From positions 1-28,988 of the forward strand of contig CAZAFM010000020.1 of NCBI GenBank assembly GCA_964484395.1: a stretch of 28,988 nt of DNA, read 5' to 3'. Positions 6,910-14,386 of this stretch are shown here, piece by piece. A model generated the notes under the pieces. The model saw only the letters and a list, made by a program, of their open reading frames with translations, ran no database searches and was not told the origin of the DNA. The stretch is from CAZAFM01 sp964484395 (GTDB lineage Bacteria > Campylobacterota > Campylobacteria > Campylobacterales > CAZAFM01). Both the position numbers and the translations under genes were made by a program. Position 1 is the stretch's first letter, and the number at the start of each line of letters is the position of its first letter.

Positions 6910-8868
6910 ATGGATAGTGACAACTGTTTTAGCTTTGAGATATCAAACCAAAAAAGCAAAACACTATACGACACTTTACTAAGAACTACTACTGAGGGCT
7001 ACTGGGCAATAGACATTGATGCAAAAACTATTGAGGTAAATGATGCTCTATGTTACTCACTTGGATATAGCAGAGATGAGATTATTGGTAGAACACCATT
7101 TGAGTTTTGTGACGAGGAGAACCTCAAACTACTAAAAGAGCAAGTAGCAAAAATTCCTGTAAATGACCATAGACACTATGAGATAACTATGGATAGAAAA
7201 GATGGCAAAAAAACACACTTCATAGTAAATGCTACGACACTAAGAGATGATAATGGTAAACCTCTTGGTGGATTTGCTTTTTTTACTGATATTACAGAGA
7301 AAAAAGAGATAGAGAAAAGCCTAAAAGAGAGTGAAGAGCGAAACAGACTTCTATCAAACCTATCCGTAGATGGGATAGTTCTTATAAAAGATAGCTTAAT
7401 AGCAGATACAAATGATGCTCTAGATAAGATGCTTGGATACACAAGAGAGGAGCTTTTAGGGAGGTCTCCTTTTGATTTTGTTGACCCTAAGTTTGTAGAT
7501 ATTGCAAAAGAGCACCACATCACACGGAGTGAAGAGCCTTATGAAGTAGTTGCACTAAAAAAAGATGGAGTAGCCCTTCCAGTAGAGCTTAGGGGTGCAA
7601 CTATACCCTATAGAGGTGAAGAGATAAGAGCAGTTATCGTTAGAGACCTAACACATATAAGAGAGGCTCAAAACAAGATAATAGAGCAAAAAGAGTTTCT
7701 ACAAACCCTCATAGACACCATACCTGTTCCAATTTTTTACAAAAATAGAGAGGGTTTTTATATCGGTTGTAATCGTGCTTTTATGGATGTTTTTGGATTT
7801 GATAGAGAGGAGATCATAGGTAAAAGCGTCTATGATGTTGCTCCTTTGGATATTGCCAAACGATATGATGAAGAGGATGAGAAACTTTATGAGAGTAAAG
7901 AGGGCTCACAAATATACAACTTTGTAGTAAAAAATAGAAAAACAGGAAAAAAGTTTGATGTTATTTTTCATAAAAGTGTCTATCACGACAAAGATGGTAG
8001 GGCAAATGGAATAATAGGTGCCATCTTAGATGTCACAGAGATAAACAGGCTTTTAGAAGAGACAAAGCACCTTAATGAGGAGCTTCAGACGATGAATGAA
8101 GACCTTATAGATAGAGTAGAAAGAGAGGTAAACTCTCGACTAGATGTCGTAAAAGAGCAAGAAGCCCAACAAGCTATGCTCATACAGCAATCAAAAATGG
8201 CAGCACTTGGAGAGATGATAGGTGCTATCACACATCAGTGGATGCAGCCTCTAAATGTGATAAATATGCTAGCATCAGATATAGATGAGTTTTATGATGA
8301 TGAGTTTTTGATATCAATCCAGAAAAAGATATTTTGCCAAGTTGACTTTATGAGTCAGACGATGAAAGATTTTAAAAACTTTTTCAAACTAGAAAAAGAG
8401 CTCCAAGCAATAAATCCTTATGAGGTATCTTTGAAAATCGTCAATATGTTTAAAGGGCAGTTTGAAAAAAGAGGTATTGAGATTGTTTTGAAGCAAAAAG
8501 AGAGTTTTAGCACTCTTGGATACTCCAATGAGTTTCAACATGTACTTTTAAATATATTCAACAACGCCAAGGATGCAATAGTAAGTAGTGGTGAAAATAG
8601 CGGAAAGATTGTCTGTGTTTTTACAAAAATAAATGGTCGAGGAGTCATAAAAATAAGTGACAATGGAGGCGGTATCCCAACTGAACTACTACCTGAAACT
8701 ATATTTGAACCCCACATAAGCACAAAAGGGGATAAAGGAACAGGTATAGGTCTATACATATGCAAAACCATCATACAAAAAAGTATGAAAGGCAGCATAA
8801 GTGCCAAAAATATAGCTAAAGGCTCAGAATTTACGATAGAACTACCACTTGCAGGTAAAACTGCGTAA
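6910..8868 (+). CDS. Soluble triple-PAS sensor histidine kinase
   Basis: This 652-residue kinase autophosphorylates a histidine and passes phosphate to a response regulator that is not encoded in this window. Three PAS domains lie at about 17-132, 141-252 and 260-378, each ending in the typical DITE/DLTH/DVTE strand, followed by a coiled coil (about 378-425). The H-box is ITHQWMQPLN with H442 as the likely phospho-acceptor, a form frequent in Campylobacterota. The ATPase domain shows the N-box (NIFNNAKDAI, 548-557), G1 box (DNGGG, 584-588) and G2 box (GDKGTGIGLY, 607-616). No membrane segment is present, so it should sense a cytoplasmic cue. A Shine-Dalgarno AAGGA precedes the ATG. No receiver domain is attached. 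Confidence 0.93.
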   Translation: MDSDNCFSFEISNQKSKTLYDTLLRTTTEGYWAIDIDAKTIEVNDALCYSLGYSRDEIIGRTPFEFCDEENLKLLKEQVAKIPVNDHRHYEITMDRKDGKKTHFIVNATTLRDDNGKPLGGFAFFTDITEKKEIEKSLKESEERNRLLSNLSVDGIVLIKDSLIADTNDALDKMLGYTREELLGRSPFDFVDPKFVDIAKEHHITRSEEPYEVVALKKDGVALPVELRGATIPYRGEEIRAVIVRDLTHIREAQNKIIEQKEFLQTLIDTIPVPIFYKNREGFYIGCNRAFMDVFGFDREEIIGKSVYDVAPLDIAKRYDEEDEKLYESKEGSQIYNFVVKNRKTGKKFDVIFHKSVYHDKDGRANGIIGAILDVTEINRLLEETKHLNEELQTMNEDLIDRVEREVNSRLDVVKEQEAQQAMLIQQSKMAALGEMIGAITHQWMQPLNVINMLASDIDEFYDDEFLISIQKKIFCQVDFMSQTMKDFKNFFKLEKELQAINPYEVSLKIVNMFKGQFEKRGIEIVLKQKESFSTLGYSNEFQHVLLNIFNNAKDAIVSSGENSGKIVCVFTKINGRGVIKISDNGGGIPTELLPETIFEPHISTKGDKGTGIGLYICKTIIQKSMKGSISAKNIAKGSEFTIELPLAGKTA

Positions 8869-9031
8869 AATAGGCTCAGAGCTTTACTTTTTGAAAAACC
8901 ACTATCACTTTCTCTTAAAAACATCTTGCAATAAAGTTGCCTGTCCCCTTTTTCTTTTTACTAGGGCATTTTGATACATCAAGAATTGAAATGATAAATG
9001 AAAAAGTAAAAAAATTACTTATGAAGTGGGT

Positions 9032-9053
9032 GAAACCCCCCAAGGGGAGTTTC
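9032..9053 (-). terminator. Hairpin downstream of groEL, possible terminator
   Basis: An inverted repeat with one mismatch (GAAAC-C-CCCC against GGGG-A-GTTTC) starts 17 bp past the groEL stop in the minus direction. The T-rich run (TAATTTTTTTAC) lies about 15-20 bases further on instead of directly after the stem, so this is a weak or imperfect intrinsic terminator. Confidence 0.4.
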
Positions 9054-9069
9054 TAAAGAAGGGGGAGAT

Positions 9070-10716
9070 TTACATCATTCCGCCCATGCCACCCATGCCG
9101 CCCATACCACCCATATCAGGCATTGCAGGAGCTGACTCATCTTTTGGAATTTCGCTTACTGTGGCCTCTGTAGTTAGTAGAAGACTTGCTACTGAGATAG
9201 CGTTTTGAAGTGCTACTCTCTCAACTTTTAGTGGGTCTATAATACCCGCTTCATACATATCTACATACTCACCAGTTGCAGCGTTAAAGCCATAAGCCTC
9301 GTTTTTGTTTTGCTCAACTTCATTTGCAACCACACCAGCATCAAAGCCAGCATTTGCTGCAATCTGCTTTAGAGGAGCTTTGATAGCTCTTTTGATGATA
9401 TCATATCCGATAGCCTCATCGCCAGATAGATCAAGAGTAACTTTTGCAGCAGCTCTAATTAGTGCAGCTCCACCGCCAATGACGATACCTTCTTCAACAG
9501 CTGCTTTTGTAGCAGAAAGTGCATCTTCAACTCTATCTTTTCTCTCTTTCATCTCTACTTCACTTGCAGCACCAACTTTGATAACAGCTACACCGCCACT
9601 AAGTTTTGCTAGTCTTTCTTGAAGTTTTTCTTTGTCATAATCACTTGTAGTTTCTTCGATTTGAGCTTTTATCTGATTGATTCTTGCATCAACTTTAGCT
9701 TTTTCACCACTTCCATTTACAATAGTTGTGTTGTCCTTATCAATTACCACTCTTGAGCAAGACCCGAGATCTTCCATAGTTGCACCCTCAAGTGTACGCC
9801 CAAGCTCTTCACTAATAACCTCACCACCTGTAAGAATAGCAATATCTTCAAGCATAGCTTTTCTTCTATCACCAAATCCTGGAGCTTTTACAGCTGAAAC
9901 ATTTAGTATACCTCTTAGTTTGTTCACAACTAGAGTTGCTAATGCTTCACCCTCTATATCTTCAGCTATGATAAGAAGTGGTCTGCTTGATTTCATTACT
10001 TGCTCTAGAAGTGGAAGGATGTCCTTCATTGATGTTACTTTTTTATCATAAAGCAGGATGTATGGATTTTCAAGTACTGCTTCCATCTTTTCACTATCTG
10101 TTACAAAGTATGGAGACAGATAACCTCTATCAAACTGCATACCCTCAACCACATCTAGCTCATCACTAATACCTTTTGCTTCTTCTACAGTGATAACACC
10201 ATCTTTTCCAACTTTTTCCATAGCCTCAGCGATAAGTTCACCGATTTTGAGGTCTGAGTTTGAAGAGATAGATGCTACTTGAGCAATCTCTTTTTTGCCA
10301 CTTACCTCTTTTGAGGCAGTTTTTAGCTCTGATACTATAGCTTCACAAGCTTTGTCCATTCCTCTTTTTACTGAGATAGGATTTGCACCTGCTGTGATGT
10401 TTCTTAGACCCTCTTTGAACACACTATATGCAAGGACTGTAGCTGTTGTAGTACCATCACCTGCTGCATCTGCTGTTTTGCTAGCTACATCTTTTACAAG
10501 TTGAGCGCCCATGTTTTTTATTCTATCTTCTATCTCTATCTCTTTTGCGACACTCACACCATCTTTTGTGATAGATGGAGCACCAAAAGACTTCTCTATC
10601 AAGACATTTCTACCTCTAGGTCCCATCGTAACTTTTACAGCATCTGCTAGTTGCTGGACACCCTCAAAAAGTCTGTTTCTTGCACTATCTGAAAAATATA
10701 TCTCTTTTGCAGCCAT
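9070..10716 (-). CDS. groL: Chaperonin GroEL (60 kDa)
   Basis: This 548-residue protein is a full-length GroEL. The N-terminal AAKEIYFSDSARNRLFEGV and the ATP-site motif GDGTTTATVLA are intact, and the C-terminus is the usual Gly-Met tail (repeated GGM, ending GGMM). It forms the 14-mer folding chamber in the cytoplasm, capped by GroES. It starts 21 bp after the groES stop, with a strong AGGAGG Shine-Dalgarno in the gap, and is co-transcribed with groES from the CIRCE-controlled promoter. Nothing is unusual. The repeated DNA at its 3' end simply encodes the GGM tail. Confidence 0.98.
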   Translation of the reverse strand: MAAKEIYFSDSARNRLFEGVQQLADAVKVTMGPRGRNVLIEKSFGAPSITKDGVSVAKEIEIEDRIKNMGAQLVKDVASKTADAAGDGTTTATVLAYSVFKEGLRNITAGANPISVKRGMDKACEAIVSELKTASKEVSGKKEIAQVASISSNSDLKIGELIAEAMEKVGKDGVITVEEAKGISDELDVVEGMQFDRGYLSPYFVTDSEKMEAVLENPYILLYDKKVTSMKDILPLLEQVMKSSRPLLIIAEDIEGEALATLVVNKLRGILNVSAVKAPGFGDRRKAMLEDIAILTGGEVISEELGRTLEGATMEDLGSCSRVVIDKDNTTIVNGSGEKAKVDARINQIKAQIEETTSDYDKEKLQERLAKLSGGVAVIKVGAASEVEMKERKDRVEDALSATKAAVEEGIVIGGGAALIRAAAKVTLDLSGDEAIGYDIIKRAIKAPLKQIAANAGFDAGVVANEVEQNKNEAYGFNAATGEYVDMYEAGIIDPLKVERVALQNAISVASLLLTTEATVSEIPKDESAPAMPDMGGMGGMGGMGGMM

Positions 10717-10737
10717 AAGTAAACTACCTCCTATAAA

Positions 10738-11007
10738 TTATTTTAAAATACCTAAAATATCATCTAGATTCATAACTAGATACTCTTTACCATCTAGTTT
10801 TATCTCTGTCCCTGAATATTTAGAGAAGATAACTTTATCTCCAACACTAAGTTCACCCTCTTCTTTTACCTCTTTGCTTATAGCTTTTACTTCGCCACCA
10901 AGTGGTTTTTCTTTTGCATTATCTGGGATTATAATCCCTGAGCTTGTTTTGGTCTCTTCTTCTACTCTTTCAACCAAGACTCTTTGGCCTAGTGGTGTGA
11001 AATTCAT
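10738..11007 (-). CDS. groS: Co-chaperonin GroES (10 kDa)
   Basis: This 89-residue protein is a normal-length GroES. It shows the N-terminal FTPLGQRVLVERVEEETKT and the mobile-loop SSGIIIPDNAKEKP (about residues 23-36), then the KVIFSKYSGTEIKLDGKEYL segment. It forms the heptameric lid of the GroEL chamber. It is first in the groES-groEL operon, with AAGGAGG just upstream of the ATG. The promoter and a 27-bp CIRCE operator lie directly before it, so HrcA repression with heat induction is expected. Confidence 0.98.
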   Translation of the reverse strand: MNFTPLGQRVLVERVEEETKTSSGIIIPDNAKEKPLGGEVKAISKEVKEEGELSVGDKVIFSKYSGTEIKLDGKEYLVMNLDDILGILK

Positions 11008-11024
11008 CTACTACCTCCTTAGAA

Positions 11025-11051
11025 TTAGCACTTAATGTTTTTAAGCGCTAA
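11025..11051 (-). promoter_or_regulatory. CIRCE operator of groES-groEL
   Basis: The 9-9-9 inverted repeat TTAGCACTT, 9 bases, AAGCGCTAA matches the CIRCE consensus (TTAGCACTC-N9-GAGTGCTAA), with a single mismatch between the arms. It begins one base after the -10 box and covers the expected transcription start, as for HrcA repression. HrcA is encoded in this window at 21825-22631. Confidence 0.93.
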
Positions 11052-11052
11052 A

Positions 11053-11081
11053 ATTATAGTAGATATTGCTTAAAAAGTCAA
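11053..11081 (-). promoter_or_regulatory. Sigma-70 promoter of groES-groEL
   Basis: The -35 TTGACT (11076-11081), a 17-bp spacer and a perfect -10 TATAAT (11053-11058) make this one of the strongest sigma-70 promoters in the window. The start site falls inside the CIRCE element. Confidence 0.9.
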
Positions 11082-11174
11082 TAGTTGTGTGAAAAAAATC
11101 TAGACAAGTTTAGTCTAAGTCACTAAAGATAAGTATAGTCGTAAAGCTAAGTTGTAATTTTTTCTCCATTTCTA

Positions 11175-11202
11175 TTGTGAATTTGGATTTATCTGCTAAA
11201 AT
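11175..11202 (+). promoter_or_regulatory. Promoter of the AsmA-like gene
   Basis: The -35-like TTGTGA (11175-11180), a 16-bp spacer and an extended -10 TGC-TAAAAT (11194-11202) precede the start codon. A Shine-Dalgarno AGGGG follows at 11216-11220. Confidence 0.55.
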
Positions 11203-11225
11203 AGTAAAAAACTTCAGGGGCATAG

Positions 11226-13970
11226 ATGAGTAATAAACTATCTATTTATATATTTTTAGGAATAACTATCTTTTTTCTACTTGTAGCATCTTTTTTTGTA
11301 GCAGTCTTCTCAGAATTTGGTAACAATATTATAAAAGCTCAGATACAAGAAGTCATAGATGAAAAATCTCCTCAAAAACTAATAGTAAAAGAATTTAAAC
11401 TCTCACCCTCGCAGATTCACATATATATAGAATCTGAAAAAAACTCATTTATAAGTGTAGATGCAAACTACTCACTTCTAAGCTTCCAAGCTGATGGTAT
11501 CTACAAAGCCAACATAAGAGAACTAGGAGACTACAAAGAACTTACAGATATAAAGCTTCAAGGTGAGCTTGTAAGTGCTGGTGAGTTTAGAGCAGAAGCA
11601 GAGCATATAGATATTCAAGGTATAGTAAATGTTGCAGAAGCTGATATAGACTTTGATATAGACCTAAAAGACAACTTGTTTCAAAAAGCCATCATAAGCT
11701 CTGATACTATAAAGATAGAAAACCTACTCCACCTTCTATCACAACCTAAAGTAGCTAGTGGTGCAATAAAGCTAGACTCAGACATAACACCTAGTGAAGA
11801 TGGACATATTAAAGGTAGTGCAACAATAAGTATAGACAAAGGTATAGCCTACAGAGATGCTCTAAAAAACTCTTATAATATAGAGATTCCAAAAGATGCA
11901 GAGTTTAAAGCACAAGCAAAAGCCAATATAGATAGAAAAAACCTAAGCATAAACACTCAAGTAGTAAGCCCTCTGCTAGAACTAACCACGCAAAACCTAC
12001 TCCTAAATCTAGACAAAATGAGTGCCAATGGAGATATAAAGGCACTGATTAATCCTATAAAAACAGAACTCTTTAACATAAAAAAACAAACAAAGCTTCT
12101 AGCAAACCTAAAAGCAAAAGACTCCATAACAGATATTAAACTTCTTAGTGATATGTTTGATAGTTCTATAAAAGCCTCTATAGTTCTAGACAAGTTTGAA
12201 CCAAAAAAGGTAGTAGCAAACTCTGAACTCATAAAAGTAGAAAATATTCTTGCTTTTTTAAACCAACCAGATCTTTCTAGTGGTGAGCTAAAAGCAGATG
12301 TAGATATGGACATACTTTCAGATACAAACATAAAAGGTAAAGCACTCCTAGAAATAACCAATGCCATAGTTTACAAAAACATACTAAAAGATAATTTAGA
12401 CATTGAAATAAAAAATGACATTCCATATACCTCTAATTCAGAAATAGAGTTTGGTGGTGAGATTATAAAAGCAAAAAGCAACATCAAAAGCTCACTTCTA
12501 GACTTAGAGCTACAAGATGTTGTATATTATCTCAAAAACAGCTCTTTTGATGGAGAGTTTAATGCAGAGCTAGAGCCTATAGATACTCCATATTTCTACA
12601 TAGATGAGCCACTCACAATAAAAGGAAGTGCAAAGGCTGATGAGAAAACAACAACAATACAAGCCAACACTAAGCTCTTTAGTAGCGATATAGCCCTAAG
12701 TGCACTTCTAGAAACTTTCAAAACAAAGGCCATTAGTATCAAAGCTCCAAGCATATCTCTAAAGGATCTACTACGATTTAGCAAACAAGACCCACTCGCA
12801 AGTGCGAATGTAGCCCTTAATGTAGATATAAAAAATATAGAAAGTAAGCCAAAAGGTCTTATAGATATCAAAAGTGACAACCTACTAATAACCAAAAAAT
12901 CACTAAAAGAGAGCCTAGAAGTAGAGAATGCTGATAAAGACATCACGGGTAGCTTTAGTTTAAACTCTGTTATTAAAAGTGGAATTGCTAATAGTGCTCT
13001 TGAACTAAGCACAAATGTAGCAGATATTAGAACTCAGAAACTTCATTATGATATAGAAAACTCATCACTTCAAAGTGACTTTTTAGTTAGCATATCTAAT
13101 CTAAACGCCCTAGAGTTTCTAACAGGTACGGCTCTTTATGGAAGTATAGATATTGCAAACTCACTTAACTACAAAGATGAACTTATAAACTATCATGCAA
13201 ACTCAAAAACACTTGGTGGCGAGGTGAATGTAGTGTTTGATGACTACAAAATAGATGCTACTGCGAATAATATAGATGCTCATTTGCTTGATGAGATGCT
13301 TGGACTAACAAAAGTTTTCAAGAGTGGTAATTTCAATATGAAGAGCAAACTTAGGCTTGAGAAAAACTCAGAAGATATGCTTAAAAGCCTCAATGGAGAT
13401 TTTAGACTTGAAGGAAATCAGCTTGTTTTAGAAGGCTACAATATAGATTTGATTGTTGATAATTTTAAAAGCACCCAGAGTGTCACACTTCTTGATGTTG
13501 GAGCCATAGTTTTAGCAGGACCAGTAGGTATAGCTGCAACAAAAGGGCTAAGCGCAGGTGGAATGGCATATGGAGGTAGCGGAGGAGACACAACAATAAA
13601 TGAGCTACTTGTAAAATCCACCATAAAAAATGGAATAGCACATGCAGATGATGTGGCTTTTTCTACCAACAAAAACCTTATAGCAGCAAGTGGAGCGATA
13701 CAACTATGGAATAAAGAGTTTAAGAACTTCTGGATAGCTGTTGTTGATAAACATGGTTGTAGCGAGTACAAACAAAGAGTAGGAGGTACCATCAATAACC
13801 CAAATATTATCACTACTCAAAGCTCTTTTGAGATAGTCAAAAATGTAGCAAAGTCGGTAGGCTCTATCTTTTCAGATACAGCTGATAGTGTTATTGGTGC
13901 TATAGGTGGAAATAAAGTTGAGAAAAAATGTGATAAGTTTTATAGTGGTGAAGTTGAGTTCAAAAAATAA
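11226..13970 (+). CDS. Large AsmA-like envelope protein with 174-residue repeats
   Basis: This 914-residue protein has one N-terminal membrane anchor (about residues 6-29, then a periplasmic body). Its C-terminal region looks like AsmA-family proteins, which are long beta-groove proteins implicated in outer-membrane lipid transport and assembly: GAIQLWNKEFKNFWIAVVDKHG, then GGTINNP. The body is repetitive. KIENLLHLLSQP (163), KVENILAFLNQP (337) and SLKDLLRFSKQD (511) recur exactly 174 residues apart, with a diverged fourth unit from about 682. A second block (for example SSLLDLELQDVVYYLKNSS) recurs at the same spacing. It stands alone, divergent from groES and followed by a small secreted protein with its own promoter. 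AsmA-like assignment is moderately firm; the transported cargo is unknown. Confidence 0.75.
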   Translation: MSNKLSIYIFLGITIFFLLVASFFVAVFSEFGNNIIKAQIQEVIDEKSPQKLIVKEFKLSPSQIHIYIESEKNSFISVDANYSLLSFQADGIYKANIRELGDYKELTDIKLQGELVSAGEFRAEAEHIDIQGIVNVAEADIDFDIDLKDNLFQKAIISSDTIKIENLLHLLSQPKVASGAIKLDSDITPSEDGHIKGSATISIDKGIAYRDALKNSYNIEIPKDAEFKAQAKANIDRKNLSINTQVVSPLLELTTQNLLLNLDKMSANGDIKALINPIKTELFNIKKQTKLLANLKAKDSITDIKLLSDMFDSSIKASIVLDKFEPKKVVANSELIKVENILAFLNQPDLSSGELKADVDMDILSDTNIKGKALLEITNAIVYKNILKDNLDIEIKNDIPYTSNSEIEFGGEIIKAKSNIKSSLLDLELQDVVYYLKNSSFDGEFNAELEPIDTPYFYIDEPLTIKGSAKADEKTTTIQANTKLFSSDIALSALLETFKTKAISIKAPSISLKDLLRFSKQDPLASANVALNVDIKNIESKPKGLIDIKSDNLLITKKSLKESLEVENADKDITGSFSLNSVIKSGIANSALELSTNVADIRTQKLHYDIENSSLQSDFLVSISNLNALEFLTGTALYGSIDIANSLNYKDELINYHANSKTLGGEVNVVFDDYKIDATANNIDAHLLDEMLGLTKVFKSGNFNMKSKLRLEKNSEDMLKSLNGDFRLEGNQLVLEGYNIDLIVDNFKSTQSVTLLDVGAIVLAGPVGIAATKGLSAGGMAYGGSGGDTTINELLVKSTIKNGIAHADDVAFSTNKNLIAASGAIQLWNKEFKNFWIAVVDKHGCSEYKQRVGGTINNPNIITTQSSFEIVKNVAKSVGSIFSDTADSVIGAIGGNKVEKKCDKFYSGEVEFKK

Positions 13971-14004
13971 CTTTTAATAATTAAAGGTAGATTAAAACTT
14001 ATCT

Positions 14005-14013
14005 TGCTAAGAT
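14005..14013 (+). promoter_or_regulatory. Extended -10 box before the small secreted protein
   Basis: TGC-TAAGAT (TGn plus -10) lies 31 bp before the ATG, the same distance as at the histidine kinase gene. No clear -35 is visible. Confidence 0.4.
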
Positions 14014-14044
14014 TTGAAGAACTTATATTTGAAAGGACGGAATT

Positions 14045-14386
14045 ATGAAGAGTTTACTTAAGCTTCTAATGGCTTCACTACTTCTAGGTGCATTCGCAGT
14101 GAGTACTGCAAGTGCAGATGCGGACAAAGGTCAGAGATACTATCTCAAGATTTTCAAACCAGTAACTGGTTTTAATGGTACTAAGTTTGCAGCTATGCAT
14201 ACTCAGGAAGGATGGGAAGAGCAATTCGCAAATGGTGGAGAGATATTCATCAAAGAGTGGAGTGAAAAATATCCTAAGCTAGCTCCAATGCTACAAGGTG
14301 ATAAGTTTAAAGAGGGTATTATGCCTCACATTAAAGACTTTGCTATCAAGTTTGCAAGTGATAGTGGTAATGTACCTAGTTGCTAG
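14045..14386 (+). CDS. Small secreted protein, cytochrome c-like but lacking a haem motif
   Basis: This 113-residue protein has a clear Sec signal peptide (positively charged start, hydrophobic core, cleavage after STASA at residue 24). The mature protein is about 89 residues, starting DADKGQRYYLK. The start of the mature part recalls small c-type cytochromes (DADKG), but no CxxCH is present. The only cysteine is the very last residue (C113). Conserved-looking blocks are GFNGTKFAAMHTQEGW and YPKLAPMLQG. I do not know its function; a periplasmic binding or electron-transfer-associated role is possible. It has its own promoter and a terminator, and its stop abuts the stop of the convergent ftsI gene without a gap. 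Confidence 0.8.
   Translation: MKSLLKLLMASLLLGAFAVSTASADADKGQRYYLKIFKPVTGFNGTKFAAMHTQEGWEEQFANGGEIFIKEWSEKYPKLAPMLQGDKFKEGIMPHIKDFAIKFASDSGNVPSC

Noticed and set aside
9080..9115. Short tandem repeat CCCATG/CCACCCAT, at first like a small repeat array
   Set aside because: It encodes the Gly-Gly-Met tail of GroEL on the minus strand and is a normal coding repeat.
9305..10504. Several plus-strand open frames opposite groEL
   Set aside because: They are low-complexity Ser/Ala/Thr-rich translations of the complement of a highly conserved gene, with no ribosome binding sites or known motifs; they are shadows of groEL.
11099..11120. Inverted repeat TAGAC-AAGTTTA-GTCTA upstream of the groES promoter
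   Set aside because: The arms are only 5 bp, it has no match to HAIR or CIRCE, and it lies in AT-rich DNA where such repeats are common by chance.
11957..13813. Minus-strand open frames within the AsmA-like gene
   Set aside because: They have hydrophobic, Ser-rich composition typical of antisense reading of Lys/Asp/Ile-rich coding DNA, with no start signals.
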